A stretch of DNA of 62,481 nucleotides from Erythrobacter sanguineus (GCA_945878845.1 CAMCUB010000003.1:1-62481), one strand, 5' to 3'. Shown: positions 36,038 through 45,765, numbered from the stretch's first letter. Made by a program: numbers and translations. Notes: generated by a model from the letters alone, not told the origin.

Positions 36038-36553
36038 ATGAAGCAGGCGGCACTTCCAATGGCAGGCGGCGCGGCATTGATGCTGGCGGCGTGCGGATCC
36101 GAAACCTCGGGCGAGTTCAAGACCGAGGACGGCAAGAACGCCGAATACACCATCGACAAGGAAACCGGCGAAACCAGCATGACAATCGAGCGCGAGGATG
36201 GCGAGGCCTCCTTACGCGCCGGTGCGAATGTCCCGGTCAGCCTCCCCGACGGCTTCACCCTGTTTCCCGGATCAAAGGTCACCAACAATGCGGTGGTCAA
36301 CCAGCCCGACGGGCAGGGGACAATGATCACCTTCGAATCCGACGCCCCTGCCGACAAGGTCGTCGCCCATTACCGCGACGCCGCCAAGGGCGCCGGGTTC
36401 GACATTCAGCTCGAAATGAACACCAACGGCACCCAGATGGTTGCCGGTGAGCGCAAGTCGGACAGCGCGACCATCTCGGTCACCGCCACCCCGGGCGAGG
36501 GCGGGGCCGTGACCACCGGGCAGATCATCATCGCCACCAAGAAGGGCGGCTGA
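36038..36553 (+). CDS. Predicted lipoprotein of unknown function
   Basis: A 171-residue protein with a lipobox LMLAAC (Cys19), an acidic repetitive stretch (GEFKTEDGKNAEYTIDKETG), then a compact domain beginning VPVSLPDGFTLFPGSKVTNN and continuing with ADKVVAHYRDAAKGAGFDIQ. The second part resembles small envelope domains in which a helix-strand unit follows a short beta region. No catalytic motif is seen. It is monocistronic, facing the convergent dioxygenase-like gene three bases away. Confidence 0.8.
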   Translation: MKQAALPMAGGAALMLAACGSETSGEFKTEDGKNAEYTIDKETGETSMTIEREDGEASLRAGANVPVSLPDGFTLFPGSKVTNNAVVNQPDGQGTMITFESDAPADKVVAHYRDAAKGAGFDIQLEMNTNGTQMVAGERKSDSATISVTATPGEGGAVTTGQIIIATKKGG

Positions 36554-36556
36554 CGC

Positions 36557-37198
36557 TCAGCTCTCGCCCAGCACGATGTCCCAGCGGTAGCGGTCGGCCT
36601 CGGCCTGCTGCTGCGCCATCGCCGTCACCGCATCCTCGCCGAGCTGGTTGTAGAGCACGTCCGCCGAATTGGTGGCGTGATCCTCGGTGAAATACATCTG
36701 GGTGATGAGCCGCACCTGCCGTCCCTTGATGTCGAAGTGGATATGCGGCGTGCGGTGGCCGATCGGGCTGTCATAGCCCGAGGGCTTGATGGTGCGGATG
36801 CGCCACTCGCCACTCGGCCCGGTCATCAGCTTCGCGAAGCCCTGGAAGTTGGGATCGAGCGGGGCGGTCGCGATATCGCCCGGATGGTCATAGCGTCCCG
36901 CCGCATTGCACTGCCACAGCTCGAGCGCGGCACCGCGCACCGGATTGCCCTTGCGGTCGAGCACGCGGCCCGTGACCTCGATCACCCGGCCCAGCGCGCG
37001 ACCCTTGCGGCCCTTGATATGGGTCATGTCGAAATCGTCGTCGCCCGGACGGATGACCGGATAGAACGGGCCGATATCCCCGCCCGCCGTCTGCGCCGGT
37101 GCCGCCGCGCAGGCGATCCCGCCGCCAACGACAAGCCCTGCCGCACCCAAAGCCGCTCCGGCAAAACGCCGGCGCGAAATTCCGTGATCGTGGTCCAT
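36557..37198 (-). CDS. Tat-exported intradiol ring-cleavage dioxygenase-like protein
   Basis: A 213-residue protein with a twin-arginine signal (SRRRF at 8-12, then a hydrophobic stretch to about 35). The intradiol dioxygenase fold is recognisable from VTGRVLDRKGNPVRGAALEL and the four iron ligands Tyr103, Tyr142, His152 and His154 (RTPHIHFDIKG). It resembles the beta subunit of protocatechuate 3,4-dioxygenase but with a Tat signal and no alpha-subunit gene nearby. Cytoplasmic Fe(III) loading before export would explain the Tat route. Substrate is unknown, a catecholic compound is likely. Confidence 0.88.
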   Translation of the reverse strand: MDHDHGISRRRFAGAALGAAGLVVGGGIACAAAPAQTAGGDIGPFYPVIRPGDDDFDMTHIKGRKGRALGRVIEVTGRVLDRKGNPVRGAALELWQCNAAGRYDHPGDIATAPLDPNFQGFAKLMTGPSGEWRIRTIKPSGYDSPIGHRTPHIHFDIKGRQVRLITQMYFTEDHATNSADVLYNQLGEDAVTAMAQQQAEADRYRWDIVLGES

Positions 37199-37367
37199 GC
37201 TTTTCCCCCCTCAAGCGCCCCAGGAGTGGAAGATACCACGCCGCACTCCCAAGGGGAACCGCGCGCCGGCCGCTTCACTTGCGCGCACGCTTGCCATTTT
37301 GCACCGCAGCAACTAGGGGCGCGGCCAAAGATCCCCCACAACGAAAAGACGTTCACAGGAGCATACC

Positions 37368-37790
37368 ATGGCGGTCACCCGCACCTTCTCGATCATCAAG
37401 CCCGACGCCACCCGCCGCAACCTCACCGGTGCGGTCACCAAGATGCTGGAAGAAGCCGGCCTGCGCGTCGTCGCCTCCAAGCGCATCCACATGACCCGCG
37501 AGCAGGCCGAAGGCTTCTACGCGGTTCACTCCGAGCGTCCCTTCTTCGGTGAACTCGTTGAATTCATGATGAGCGAGCCGGTGGTGGTGCAGGTGCTCGA
37601 GGGCGAAGACGCCGTGACCCGCAACCGCGACATCATGGGCGCGACCAACCCCGAGAACGCCGAACCCGGCACGATCCGCAAGGAACTGGCGCTCTCGATC
37701 GGCGAGAACACCGTCCACGGTTCGGACTCGGAAGAAAACGCCGCGATCGAGATCGCGTTCTTCTTCAAGCCGGAAGAGATTGTCGGCTAA
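37368..37790 (+). CDS. ndk: Nucleoside diphosphate kinase
   Basis: A 140-residue enzyme balancing NTP and dNTP pools by phosphate transfer through a phosphohistidine. The signature NTVHGSDS with catalytic His117 and the ATRRNLTG region are intact. The ATG at 37368 is preceded by ACAGGAGCATACC. Length is typical. It is transcribed alone and ends at a bidirectional terminator facing the sulfotransferase gene. Confidence 0.98.
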   Translation: MAVTRTFSIIKPDATRRNLTGAVTKMLEEAGLRVVASKRIHMTREQAEGFYAVHSERPFFGELVEFMMSEPVVVQVLEGEDAVTRNRDIMGATNPENAEPGTIRKELALSIGENTVHGSDSEENAAIEIAFFFKPEEIVG

Positions 37791-37812
37791 GTCTTCGTAA
37801 CTGACGACAAGC

Positions 37813-37843
37813 AAAGGGCCGTCCCGCGAGGGGCGGCCCTTTT
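37813..37843. terminator. Bidirectional terminator after ndk
   Basis: A 13-bp stem from AAAGGGCCGTCCC to GGGGCGGCCCTTT with loop GCGA, flanked by A-run and T-run, lies between convergent ndk and the sulfotransferase gene. It can stop both. Confidence 0.9.
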
Positions 37844-37847
37844 GCTG

Positions 37848-39053
37848 TCAGGCTCCGGCAAAGCGCGCCAATTGCGCGGCGTGGGCGCGGTGGTGGCCGC
37901 CCTCGCTCGCGGCCATCACCTTGCGCATCGCCGCGCGTGCTGCGGGGGTGAGGGCAAGGCCGAGATCGGCATAGATGCCGGTTATGGCGGCCTCCCAATC
38001 GCTGCCCAGCGCGTCGAAACATGCGCGCGCGACCGGCCCTTGCCAGCTTGCGAGCGCCTCGGCCATGCGCGCTTCGCGTAAGCCGATCTTGTGCCGCCAG
38101 CGGGCTTCGATCGCATCGAGGCAGCAGCTGTCCGACTGTATCGCCATCTGGTTGGCCGCAAGGCTGATCGCGCTCTTGAGCACCGCCTCGTGCTCGCGGG
38201 TCGCCAGCACCAGCCGCGCGTCCGGATAGAGAGCGAGGAGCGTTGCGAGATCCTCGGCAAAGGCGGGGACTTTCAGCACGCGGGGGCGGTCTGCGAGGCC
38301 GCGATGCGCCGCGTCGGTCTTCAGGATACGGACGAATTCGCGGTAGATCGGCAGGGGATCGCGCGCCTCGCTCCACGCCGAATAGGCCGGGATATGCCAC
38401 TGCGATTCGTAGATCGAATGGTGGAGCGCGGCAGAAAGCCACGCCAGCTCCTCCTCGACCGCGGCGGGCGCCATCGGGTGGATTGATTGCATCCACGGAT
38501 TCAGCAGCCCGAGCATCGCCAGCTCCAGCGCCGCCTTGACGCGGTTCATGCCCAGCGGAGTGGGGACGGGGTGATAGGCGTCGCAATAGCGGGTGTGCGC
38601 GTGCACCGGATCGGCGGCGAGCAGGGTGTGGATGCGGGTCGTGCCGCTGCGCATATGGCCGATGATGATGATCGGCGGCGCGAGGCTTGTGGCGAGCAGC
38701 TCAGGCCGCTCCAGCCACAAGGCCCCGAAAGCGAGCCGGTTTTTCACCATGCGCGACAGCTGCCCCCAGGCCATCGCCCGGCCCAAGGGGTTGAGATTGG
38801 CCTCATCGTCGATGCTGGCGATGAGCCGCGCGAGCCGCTCGCGAAAATCGGCGACGTCCTCCTCGCTGCGCCCGCCATGCTCGGCCGCCTCGGCGCGCGC
38901 GCCATAGGGCTTGGCGGCGAGCGCCCACAGCGCTTCCGGATCGAGCGCGGGCGGGGGGAGCCACCCGCGCTCCCACGCTTTGCCGAGGAAGGCGTTGGCC
39001 CGCTCGGCAAGCGGGCCGCGCGCCAGCAGGTGTTCGCGGGTAGGCGGGGCCAT
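37848..39053 (-). CDS. Sulfotransferase family protein
   Basis: A 401-residue protein with the PAPS-binding loop GHMRSGTTR at 132-140, followed by TRYCDAYHPVPTPLG and the region DARLVLATREHEAVLKSAIS that contributes the 3'-phosphate binding. The last third has the helical cap seen in long bacterial sulfotransferases. Substrate is unknown; a lipid or small alcohol is possible. The ATG at 39053 overlaps the purN stop as TGATG, so translation is coupled to a purine gene. The N-terminal 90 residues are not typical of the core family and may be a separate helical domain. Confidence 0.85.
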   Translation of the reverse strand: MAPPTREHLLARGPLAERANAFLGKAWERGWLPPPALDPEALWALAAKPYGARAEAAEHGGRSEEDVADFRERLARLIASIDDEANLNPLGRAMAWGQLSRMVKNRLAFGALWLERPELLATSLAPPIIIIGHMRSGTTRIHTLLAADPVHAHTRYCDAYHPVPTPLGMNRVKAALELAMLGLLNPWMQSIHPMAPAAVEEELAWLSAALHHSIYESQWHIPAYSAWSEARDPLPIYREFVRILKTDAAHRGLADRPRVLKVPAFAEDLATLLALYPDARLVLATREHEAVLKSAISLAANQMAIQSDSCCLDAIEARWRHKIGLREARMAEALASWQGPVARACFDALGSDWEAAITGIYADLGLALTPAARAAMRKVMAASEGGHHRAHAAQLARFAGA

Positions 39054-40018
39054 CAGAATGCGTCCGCGATGTCCAGCAGCCGCGTCAGCCGCTTGGGCGC
39101 GGCGCCGCGCCAGCTGCGTTCCAGCCATTCGCTGACCGCGTCCCAATCGACGCCGGGGCGGTTGAGGATGATCCCGACCCACCCGCTCGCGCCGTAATAG
39201 GCGGGCTTGAAGTAAATCTTCGGCTGATCCTCGACCAGTGCGAGGAGCTCATCCATCGATCCGGTGCGCACGAGGCAGGCAATGTGCGGGCTGCCGTGGT
39301 GCTGGTCGGCGAAATAGGCGAAATATTTGCCGGTCTTCTCGCCGCCGACCCGGAAACCCGGGCTGCCGTGGCTCTCGCGCTCGTCGGTTTCGGGCAGGGC
39401 GAGGGCTAGCTCGCGCACCCGCGCCAGCAGCGCCGCCGGATCGCGCCAGCGCGAGACGTAATCGGCCACGGCGCGCGGATAGAGCTGGTGTTCGGCCAGC
39501 TTCACGCGCTCGGCGAGGCTCGCGGGAGTGTCATCGGGCGTGATCGGCACCGCGATCTGCGCGAGCACCTCGCCCGCGTCGAGCTCCGGCGTCACCAGAT
39601 GGACGCTCGTGCCCGCGTGGCTGTCGCCCGCTTCGATCGCGCGGGCGTGGGTGTCGAGGCCCTTGTATTTGGGCAGCAGCGAGGGGTGGATGTTGAGCAT
39701 TCGCCCCTCCCACCGCGCCACGAAACTGTCGGAGAGGATGCGCATGTAGCCCGCCAGCACAATAGTGTCCGCGCCCGCCTTGATCACCGCGGCTTCCATC
39801 GCGGCGTCATGCGCCTCGCGGGTCATCCCCTTGTGCGGACAGGCGAAGGTAGCGATGCCCTCGGCCTGCGCGAGCGAGAGGCCTGCAGCGTCAGGGTTGT
39901 TGGAGGCGACCAGCACCACCTCATAGGGGCTCTCCGGCATCCGGCTGGCGTAGACCAGCGCGGCCATATTGGTGCCTGCGCCCGAGATGAAGACCGCGAT
40001 TTTGGCCTTTTCAGCCAA
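39053..40018 (-). CDS. purN: PurN fused to an MmcQ/YjbR domain
   Basis: A 321-residue two-domain protein. Residues 1-191 are phosphoribosylglycinamide formyltransferase (10-formyl-THF dependent, third step of purine synthesis) with SGAGTNM (12-18), [13 protein letters not shown] and catalytic Asn109, His111 and Asp147. Residues 192-321 are an MmcQ/YjbR (DUF419) domain with [20 protein letters not shown] and [15 protein letters not shown]. The likely start is TTG at 40018, giving [13 protein letters not shown] and overlapping purM by eight bases; the longer frame is non-homologous. The DUF419 fold binds DNA-like ligands in other proteins, its role here is unknown. Confidence 0.92.
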   Translation of the reverse strand: MAEKAKIAVFISGAGTNMAALVYASRMPESPYEVVLVASNNPDAAGLSLAQAEGIATFACPHKGMTREAHDAAMEAAVIKAGADTIVLAGYMRILSDSFVARWEGRMLNIHPSLLPKYKGLDTHARAIEAGDSHAGTSVHLVTPELDAGEVLAQIAVPITPDDTPASLAERVKLAEHQLYPRAVADYVSRWRDPAALLARVRELALALPETDERESHGSPGFRVGGEKTGKYFAYFADQHHGSPHIACLVRTGSMDELLALVEDQPKIYFKPAYYGASGWVGIILNRPGVDWDAVSEWLERSWRGAAPKRLTRLLDIADAF

Positions 40019-41129
40019 GGTGCGTGGCGCTCCAGTCGCTCTTGGCCGCCCATGTCTCGACGCTCCCGCGCACGGTGCAGCCCTTGTCGCCCGCTTCGAT
40101 CCGGCCGACGGTGACGACGGTCTCGCCCGCGGCTTCGAGCTTGGCGGTGACCTCGGCGACATTGCCTTCGCTGACGGCCAGCACCATGCCGACGCCGCAG
40201 TTGAAGGTGCGCGCCATTTCCTCGGGCTCGATATGCCCTTGCGCCTGGAGGAAGGCCATCAGGCGCGGCTGAGGCCAAAGGTCGGCATCGACTTGCGCGT
40301 GGGCGCCATCGGGCAGGATGCGCGGGATGTTCTCGAGCAACCCGCCGCCGGTGATATGGGCGAGGGCATTCACCAGCCCGGCGCGGATCAGCGGCAGGAG
40401 GCTCGCAACGTAGATGCGGGTCGGGGCGATCAGGGCGTCGATCAGCAATTGCTCCTGATCGAACAGGGCAGGGCGGTTCAGCTTCCAGGCTTTGTCTGCC
40501 GCCAGCCTGCGCACCAGCGAATAGCCGTTTGAGTGGACGCCGCTCGAAGCGAGGCCGATCAGCACGTCACCGGGCGCAACCTTGTCGCCGGTCAGCTGCT
40601 CGCCGCGCTCGACCGCGCCGACGCAGAAGCCGGCAAGGTCGTAGTCGCCCGCCGCATACATCCCCGGCATCTCTGCGGTCTCGCCGCCGATCAGCGCGCA
40701 GCCAGCCATCTTGCAGCCCTCGGCAATCCCCGCGATCACCCGCTCGGCGACGCCGTTCTCAAGCTTGCCGGTGGCGAAATAGTCGAGGAAAAACAAGGGC
40801 TCAGCGCCCTGTACGATCAGATCATTGACGCACATCGCGACCAGATCGATGCCGACCGTGTCATGCCGGTCATGTTCGATCGCGAGCTTGAGCTTGGTGC
40901 CCACGCCATCATTGGCGGCGACCAGCAGCGGATCATTGTATCCGGCTGCCTTGGGATCGAAGAACCCGCCGAACCCACCCAACTCGCTCGTCGCGCCGGG
41001 GCGGGCGGTGGCTTTCGCCAGCGGGGCGATCGCCTTCACCAGCGCATTGCCCGCCGCGATCGAAACGCCCGCATCGGCATAGGTGTAGCCCGAGCCTTGC
41101 GGCTTGCTCTCGTTTGTCCCCGAAGTCAT
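40011..41129 (-). CDS. purM: Phosphoribosylformylglycinamidine cyclo-ligase PurM
   Basis: A 372-residue AIR synthetase of purine synthesis. Conserved blocks are [42 protein letters not shown] and [17 protein letters not shown] give the ATG at 41129 (MTSGTNES); another in-frame ATG is at 41141. It overlaps purN by eight bases at its end. It is divergent from the DUF2066 gene with about 68 bases between the starts. Confidence 0.97.
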   Translation of the reverse strand: MTSGTNESKPQGSGYTYADAGVSIAAGNALVKAIAPLAKATARPGATSELGGFGGFFDPKAAGYNDPLLVAANDGVGTKLKLAIEHDRHDTVGIDLVAMCVNDLIVQGAEPLFFLDYFATGKLENGVAERVIAGIAEGCKMAGCALIGGETAEMPGMYAAGDYDLAGFCVGAVERGEQLTGDKVAPGDVLIGLASSGVHSNGYSLVRRLAADKAWKLNRPALFDQEQLLIDALIAPTRIYVASLLPLIRAGLVNALAHITGGGLLENIPRILPDGAHAQVDADLWPQPRLMAFLQAQGHIEPEEMARTFNCGVGMVLAVSEGNVAEVTAKLEAAGETVVTVGRIEAGDKGCTVRGSVETWAAKSDWSATHLG

Positions 41130-41197
41130 GCACGCCGCCATAGCCTTTCGCGCTTGGAATTCCACCCGCCTTTGGGCAAAGGGGCAGGGCTTTCCCC

Positions 41198-42487
41198 ATG
41201 CGTGCGACGCTTTCCCTTCCTGGCCCGGTGGCCGCACCCTCCCGCGCCAGCCGGCGCTGGCTGGCGGGCGTGTTGCTGACGCTGGCCCTGCTATGCGGCG
41301 GCTTTGCCCTCTTCGCGCAGGTCGCAGGCGAGCGCGGGATCGCGCCCACCGCGGCCAGCGCCGACATCGAGGTCAAGGGCATCAGCGTCGACGTGCAAGG
41401 CAAGAGCGCCGAGGACGCGCGCAGCAATGGCTGGCGCGAGGCGCAGCGCAAGGCGTGGGAAAAGCTCAAGGGCCCCAAGCTCTCCGACAGCCAGCTCGAA
41501 GGCCTCGTCTCGGCGATCGTGATCGAGAAAGAGCGGCTCGGCCCCCGGCGTTACATCGCCACATTGGGCGTGGTGTTCGACCGCAGCCGGGCGAGCGGCT
41601 ATCTCGGCGGCGCGACACAGGCGGCTCGCTCGGCGCCGCTGCTGCTGATCCCGGTGCAGGAGAGCGGCGGGGCCTACATCACCTTCGAACAGCGCAACCC
41701 GTGGCAGCGCGCCTGGGCCGAGTTCAACCCGGGTGCGAGCCGGATCGATTACGTGCGCCTCTCGGGTGGCGGGGGCGATTCGCTGCTGGTCAATTTCGGC
41801 CAGACCGGGCGACACAGCCGCGGCTGGTGGCGCTCGACCCTCGACCAATATGGCGCGACCGATGTGCTGATGGCCTTCGCCAAGCTCGACCACCAGTTCC
41901 CCGGCGGGCCGGTGAGTGGCACCTTCACCGCGCGCTACGGCCCCGATAGCCGCCCGCTCGATAGTTTTACGCTCAAGGCCGACAGCCCCGACGCCGTGCC
42001 CGCGATGCTGGCGCAGGCGGTCGAGCGGATGGACCAGATTTTTGCCGGCGCGCTGGCTTCCGGAAAACTGCGCCCCGATCCGAGCCTGAGGCTGGGCGCG
42101 GGCGGGGTGATCGATCCGGCGATCCTGCGCCTGATCGAGATCGGACGCGCAGCGCAGGCGCGGAAGTCCGCCGCGGCAGCAGCAGCCGCAGGCGAGGTCC
42201 CGCGCATCGAGGCCCAGCCGGTCACCGGGATCGAGCCCGGCGAGGTCGCGGTGCGCAACATCACCGTCCAGTTCTCCAGCCCCGATGCCGGCGCCTATGA
42301 CGCAGCGCTGGGCGCAGTGCGCTCGACCGGCGGCGTGCGCGGCGTGGGCGTCACCAGCACCGCGATCGGCGGCACTTCGGTGATGAGCGTCGCCTATGCC
42401 GGGTCGCTCGATGAGCTTGCTGCCGCTCTGGAAGCGCGCGGGTTCAACGTGCGGCGCGGGGCGAACGCGCTCGCCATCAGCCGCTAG
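41198..42487 (+). CDS. DUF2066 domain protein
   Basis: A 429-residue protein with an N-terminal signal anchor (about 20-40) and a DUF2066-type region with [18 protein letters not shown] and [20 protein letters not shown]. The C-terminal end has [20 protein letters not shown], a pattern resembling RNA- or metal-binding ferredoxin-like folds, but this is tentative. DUF2066 between purM and the Hda gene is a known proteobacterial order, here with purM inverted. Function is unknown; an envelope role is suggested by the signal. Confidence 0.85.
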   Translation: MRATLSLPGPVAAPSRASRRWLAGVLLTLALLCGGFALFAQVAGERGIAPTAASADIEVKGISVDVQGKSAEDARSNGWREAQRKAWEKLKGPKLSDSQLEGLVSAIVIEKERLGPRRYIATLGVVFDRSRASGYLGGATQAARSAPLLLIPVQESGGAYITFEQRNPWQRAWAEFNPGASRIDYVRLSGGGGDSLLVNFGQTGRHSRGWWRSTLDQYGATDVLMAFAKLDHQFPGGPVSGTFTARYGPDSRPLDSFTLKADSPDAVPAMLAQAVERMDQIFAGALASGKLRPDPSLRLGAGGVIDPAILRLIEIGRAAQARKSAAAAAAAGEVPRIEAQPVTGIEPGEVAVRNITVQFSSPDAGAYDAALGAVRSTGGVRGVGVTSTAIGGTSVMSVAYAGSLDELAAALEARGFNVRRGANALAISR

Positions 42488-42502
42488 GGCCTGCGTCCCG
42501 CG

Positions 42503-43141
42503 ATGGGCGAGCCATCCCAGATTGCCCTTCCCCTGTCCGCCCGCGGAGCCGCGCGGCGGATCGTGGTGGGCGATGCCAACGCCGCGGTGATCGACGCGCT
42601 CCAGCACCCGGAGCGCTGGCCATTCCACGTCGCCGTCCTCACCGGCTCGCCGCGTTCGGGCAAGAGCCTGCTCGCGCGTTGGGCGGGAGGGCTGCATGGC
42701 GACAGCCTCGAGGTGATCGACGATGCGCAAGGGGTGGACGAGACTGCGCTGTTCCATCGCTGGAACGCGGTGCAGCAGGGCGGCACACGCGAGGGCGGGG
42801 CGCTGCTGCTGGTGGCGGATGCGGGCGCGGATGGCTGGCAGATCGCGCTGCCCGATCTTGCCTCGCGCATCGGCGGCTCGCTCCACCTCGAAATCGGGGC
42901 GCCCGATGATGCCATGGCGGGCGATCTGATCCTCGCCCAGGCCGAGGCACGCGGGCTCACCCTGCCCGAGGGCGCGGCGGATTATCTCGTCCCGCGCACG
43001 ACACGCAGCTTTGCTGCGATCGAGGCGCTGGTGGCGACAATCGACCGCATCTCCCTTGAACGTCAGACGCCCGCCACCATGTCTGTGTGGCGCGCCGCGC
43101 TTGAGGCCCTGCACGGGCCCGAGCAGCGGCGGCTGTTCTAA
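42503..43141 (+). CDS. hda: DnaA-related replication inactivator (Hda/HdaA)
   Basis: A 212-residue AAA+ protein homologous to DnaA domain III. It promotes hydrolysis of DnaA-ATP together with the sliding clamp to prevent re-initiation. The N-terminus has the clamp-binding-like QIALPL, the Walker A GSPRSGKSLLARW starts at 48, and VADAGADGWQIALPDLASRI is the expected sensor region. The acidic Walker B position is occupied by VIDDAQG. Length is slightly shorter than E. coli Hda, as typical for alphaproteobacteria. Confidence 0.88.
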   Translation: MGEPSQIALPLSARGAARRIVVGDANAAVIDALQHPERWPFHVAVLTGSPRSGKSLLARWAGGLHGDSLEVIDDAQGVDETALFHRWNAVQQGGTREGGALLLVADAGADGWQIALPDLASRIGGSLHLEIGAPDDAMAGDLILAQAEARGLTLPEGAADYLVPRTTRSFAAIEALVATIDRISLERQTPATMSVWRAALEALHGPEQRRLF

Positions 43142-43194
43142 CGGTCGCGCGCTCCCGATTGCATCGGACGCGCTTTGGTGGGAAAAGCGAGGCC

Positions 43195-43938
43195 ATGTTT
43201 GACCAGCTGATTAGCTATCTGGACTCGATCCGTGCCCGCGACCCCGCGCCGCGTTCGCGCTGGGAGATCCTGCTCTATCCCGGCGTCTGGGCGCTCGGTT
43301 TTCACCGCATCGCGCACTGGCTGTTCGAGGCGCGGATGTATTTCCTCGCGCGCTTCGTGAACCATTTCTCGCGCCTGCTGACCGCGATCGACATCCATCC
43401 GGGCGCCAAGATCGGCAATAACTTCTTCATCGACCACGGCTTCACCGTCATCGGTGAGACGGCGGAGATCGGCGACAATGTGACGATCTACCAATGCGTC
43501 ACGCTGGGCGGCACCAACCCTGCCAACGGCAAGGGCGGCAAGCGTCACCCGACGCTGCAGGACAATGTCATCATCGGCTCGGGCGCGCAGATCATCGGGC
43601 CCATCGTGGTCGGCGAACGCGCCCGCGTCGGCGCCAATGCGGTGGTGACCGACGATGTGCCCGCAGGCGCGACGATGATCGGCCTCAAGGCCCGCTCGAC
43701 GCTGGTTCCGGCCGAGGAATGGCTGCGCGAATTCATCCCCTATGGCACGCCCTGCGATGATCCGCCGTGCGAGGATGGGGGCATCCGCTCGCGCGGTGAC
43801 TGCGTCGAGAAGCTCGAGGCCGAGGTTGCCAGCATGCGCGAGGAAATGGCGCTGATGAAGGCGATGCTCGCCGAGCGCGAGGCACCCGCTGCGGCGCCCG
43901 AGCCTGCCCGGCTGCGCAAGAGCGGCACCAAGGACTGA
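43195..43938 (+). CDS. cysE: Serine O-acetyltransferase
   Basis: A 247-residue enzyme acetylating serine for cysteine synthesis. The left-handed beta-helix repeats are visible from IDIHPGAKIGNNFFIDHG to VTDDVPAGATMIG, and the HGFTVIGETAEIGDNV and GGKRHPTLQDNVIIG motifs are those of EpsC/CysE. The C-terminal helix EKLEAEVASMREEMALMKAM is probably a coiled coil. The ATG at 43195 fits the family start; an earlier ATG at 43159 is possible. It is followed eight bases on by the DUF2794 gene. Confidence 0.94.
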   Translation: MFDQLISYLDSIRARDPAPRSRWEILLYPGVWALGFHRIAHWLFEARMYFLARFVNHFSRLLTAIDIHPGAKIGNNFFIDHGFTVIGETAEIGDNVTIYQCVTLGGTNPANGKGGKRHPTLQDNVIIGSGAQIIGPIVVGERARVGANAVVTDDVPAGATMIGLKARSTLVPAEEWLREFIPYGTPCDDPPCEDGGIRSRGDCVEKLEAEVASMREEMALMKAMLAEREAPAAAPEPARLRKSGTKD

Positions 43939-43946
43939 GGGCGAGG

Positions 43947-44318
43947 ATGGCCGCACCACAATCGCCGGGGGGCACGCCCGGACAGGTGGTTCCCTTCCCC
44001 GGCCGCGGCGGTGCCGATCAGGTCGGCTTCGAGCGGCCCGAGCTGATGCGCATTCTCGACCTCTATGGCCGGATGGTCGCCGCCGGAGAATGGCGCGACT
44101 ACGCGATGGACTTCACCCGCCACGCCGCCACCTTCGCCGCCTTCCGCCGCGCCGCCGAGCGCCCGCAGGCGCGCGTGGAAAAGCGCCCCGCACTGCGCGG
44201 CAAGCAGGGGATGTGGACGCTGTTCGGCGAGCACGGGCAGGTGCTCAAGCGTGGGCACGATCTGGCGAATGTCCTCGCCCCGATGGAGCGGCGGCTGCTG
44301 AAGGCGGTCGAGGAGTAA
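43947..44318 (+). CDS. DUF2794 domain protein
   Basis: A 123-residue protein matching DUF2794: ILDLYGRMVAAGEWRDYAMD and VEKRPALRGKQGMWTLFGEH, then LKRGHDLANVL. The N-terminal 25 residues are low in complexity. The family is restricted to alphaproteobacteria and has no known function. It follows cysE closely and lies just ahead of the secreted unknown gene. Confidence 0.88.
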   Translation: MAAPQSPGGTPGQVVPFPGRGGADQVGFERPELMRILDLYGRMVAAGEWRDYAMDFTRHAATFAAFRRAAERPQARVEKRPALRGKQGMWTLFGEHGQVLKRGHDLANVLAPMERRLLKAVEE

Positions 44319-44340
44319 ACAGGCAGAGAAGGGGACTGGC

Positions 44341-45111
44341 GTGAAATCTTGGGTTCGTGTGGGACTGCTGGCGGCTCTGGTCGCATCGGTGCCTGTCCTG
44401 CCGCTTGAGGCGGGAGCCAAGTACACTGCGCAGGGTTTTGCCATCGAAACCGAGCAGAAGCCCCAAGTGGTGGTGGTGCGACCCAACCTGTTCATGGGCA
44501 CGCTCGATTCTGCCAATCGCCAGATCGAGGACCCGGAATGGCTGGCACAGGCGCACATCAATCTACAGGCGGCGCTGATGCGGCACCCCGCCACGAAGAC
44601 TGTGCAGTGGCGCTTCAGCGACTGGAATGACCCGTCTTCGAAGCCGCTATCGGATGCAGTCTGGCAGCCGGTCCGCAACATCAATGGCGATCTGATCTTC
44701 AAGGTTCCCCAGGGTAGCCTTCCTGTGAAGCCGGGCGAGGATTGGCCGAAGAGGTTGAAGACACTTCCCAAGGGCTATCACGAATATGCTCTCCCCCAGA
44801 GTGCGGTCGATGAGCTCCGCGCTACCGACCCGGAGGCGCAGTATGCTCTGCTGATCACTATGCACGATGCCTATACTACCGATGGCGCGAAGCTCGCACG
44901 GCTGCTTGGCGGAATGGTTAATGTCATCCGCGATGGGGTGAACACTGACCCTCTTCCGCCCCATTTCGGCTATGCAATGCTGGTCGACCTTGGCGACGGC
45001 CAGATCGTGTGGTTCTACAACGACGGTGCCTTCGGGGGCGACCTGCGCAAACCCGCCACGGCGGGCAAGCGGGTGGGCCAGATGCTCACCGGCTGGCCGA
45101 TGGGGCGCTGA
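44341..45111 (+). CDS. Secreted protein of unknown function
   Basis: A 256-residue protein starting at GTG 44341, with a signal peptide (about 1-26, VLPLEAGA). The rest contains VVVVRPNLFMGTLDSANRQI, LLITMHDAYTTDGAKLARLL and a C-terminal MLVDLGDGQIVWFYNDGAFG that looks like a small beta-propeller or lipoprotein-like fold. I do not recognise the family. Codon and base use are a little less G+C-rich than in the neighbours (for example TATGCTCTGCTGATCACT), which may mean more recent transfer, but the difference is slight. Confidence 0.8.
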   Translation: MKSWVRVGLLAALVASVPVLPLEAGAKYTAQGFAIETEQKPQVVVVRPNLFMGTLDSANRQIEDPEWLAQAHINLQAALMRHPATKTVQWRFSDWNDPSSKPLSDAVWQPVRNINGDLIFKVPQGSLPVKPGEDWPKRLKTLPKGYHEYALPQSAVDELRATDPEAQYALLITMHDAYTTDGAKLARLLGGMVNVIRDGVNTDPLPPHFGYAMLVDLGDGQIVWFYNDGAFGGDLRKPATAGKRVGQMLTGWPMGR

Positions 45112-45114
45112 GGC

Positions 45115-45765
45115 TTAATCGAACATCCCGAGGTCGACCGCGCCGTTCACCTGATTGTCGGTCACCTGCCGCAGCACCTTGATCAGGAACCAGGCTGAGC
45201 CTGCAAACAGCACCTGACCGAACATCGTCAGGCCCAGCACGGCCCATAGCGGCGTGGTCACCCAGATGCCCGGCAGCGCATCGACGAACACTGTCAGCAC
45301 CACAATCGTCATCACGATCGCCGAGACCACCCAGCAGCTCCACCAGCTCGAGACATCGTCGACCGAGGAGCCGGCGAATTCCTCGGGCTCGCCCGCGCTG
45401 CGGTTGGCAAGCTCGCGCATCGCGACAAAGGGCACGAACAGGTTGGCGACCGGCACGAAGAAGCTGAAGGTCGCCCAGCCGGGGGAGTGGTTGAGGCCCC
45501 GCATCCCGGCCGCGCGCAGGTTGGCGTGGGCGGTGAAGACCCACAGCAGCACCGGGATGACCGATCCCAGAAACACGGCGTTGTTGGCCAATGTAACGAG
45601 ACCCATGAGCATGGTCGTCTGATCCGGCTCGTAGGCCGGGTAGACCGGAGCGTCGTTGGCCAGCGCCAGCCCGATCATCACCGCGCTCAGCAGCGAGAGC
45701 GCGAACACGATCCACGCTCCGATTGTCGCCAGCAGCGCGAAGGTGCGCAGGTTTCCTGTCTGCAT
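45115..45765 (-). CDS. DUF4328 membrane protein
   Basis: A 216-residue protein with six hydrophobic segments. WVFTAHANLRAAGMRGL then GWATFSFFVPVANLFVPF, with the LANRSAGEP turn, is the DUF4328 hallmark. I took the ATG at 45765, preceded by AGGGGGC; the frame continues upstream without a good site. Function unknown, probably an inner-membrane protein. It ends four bases from the stop of the secreted unknown on the other strand. Confidence 0.88.
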   Translation of the reverse strand: MQTGNLRTFALLATIGAWIVFALSLLSAVMIGLALANDAPVYPAYEPDQTTMLMGLVTLANNAVFLGSVIPVLLWVFTAHANLRAAGMRGLNHSPGWATFSFFVPVANLFVPFVAMRELANRSAGEPEEFAGSSVDDVSSWWSCWVVSAIVMTIVVLTVFVDALPGIWVTTPLWAVLGLTMFGQVLFAGSAWFLIKVLRQVTDNQVNGAVDLGMFD

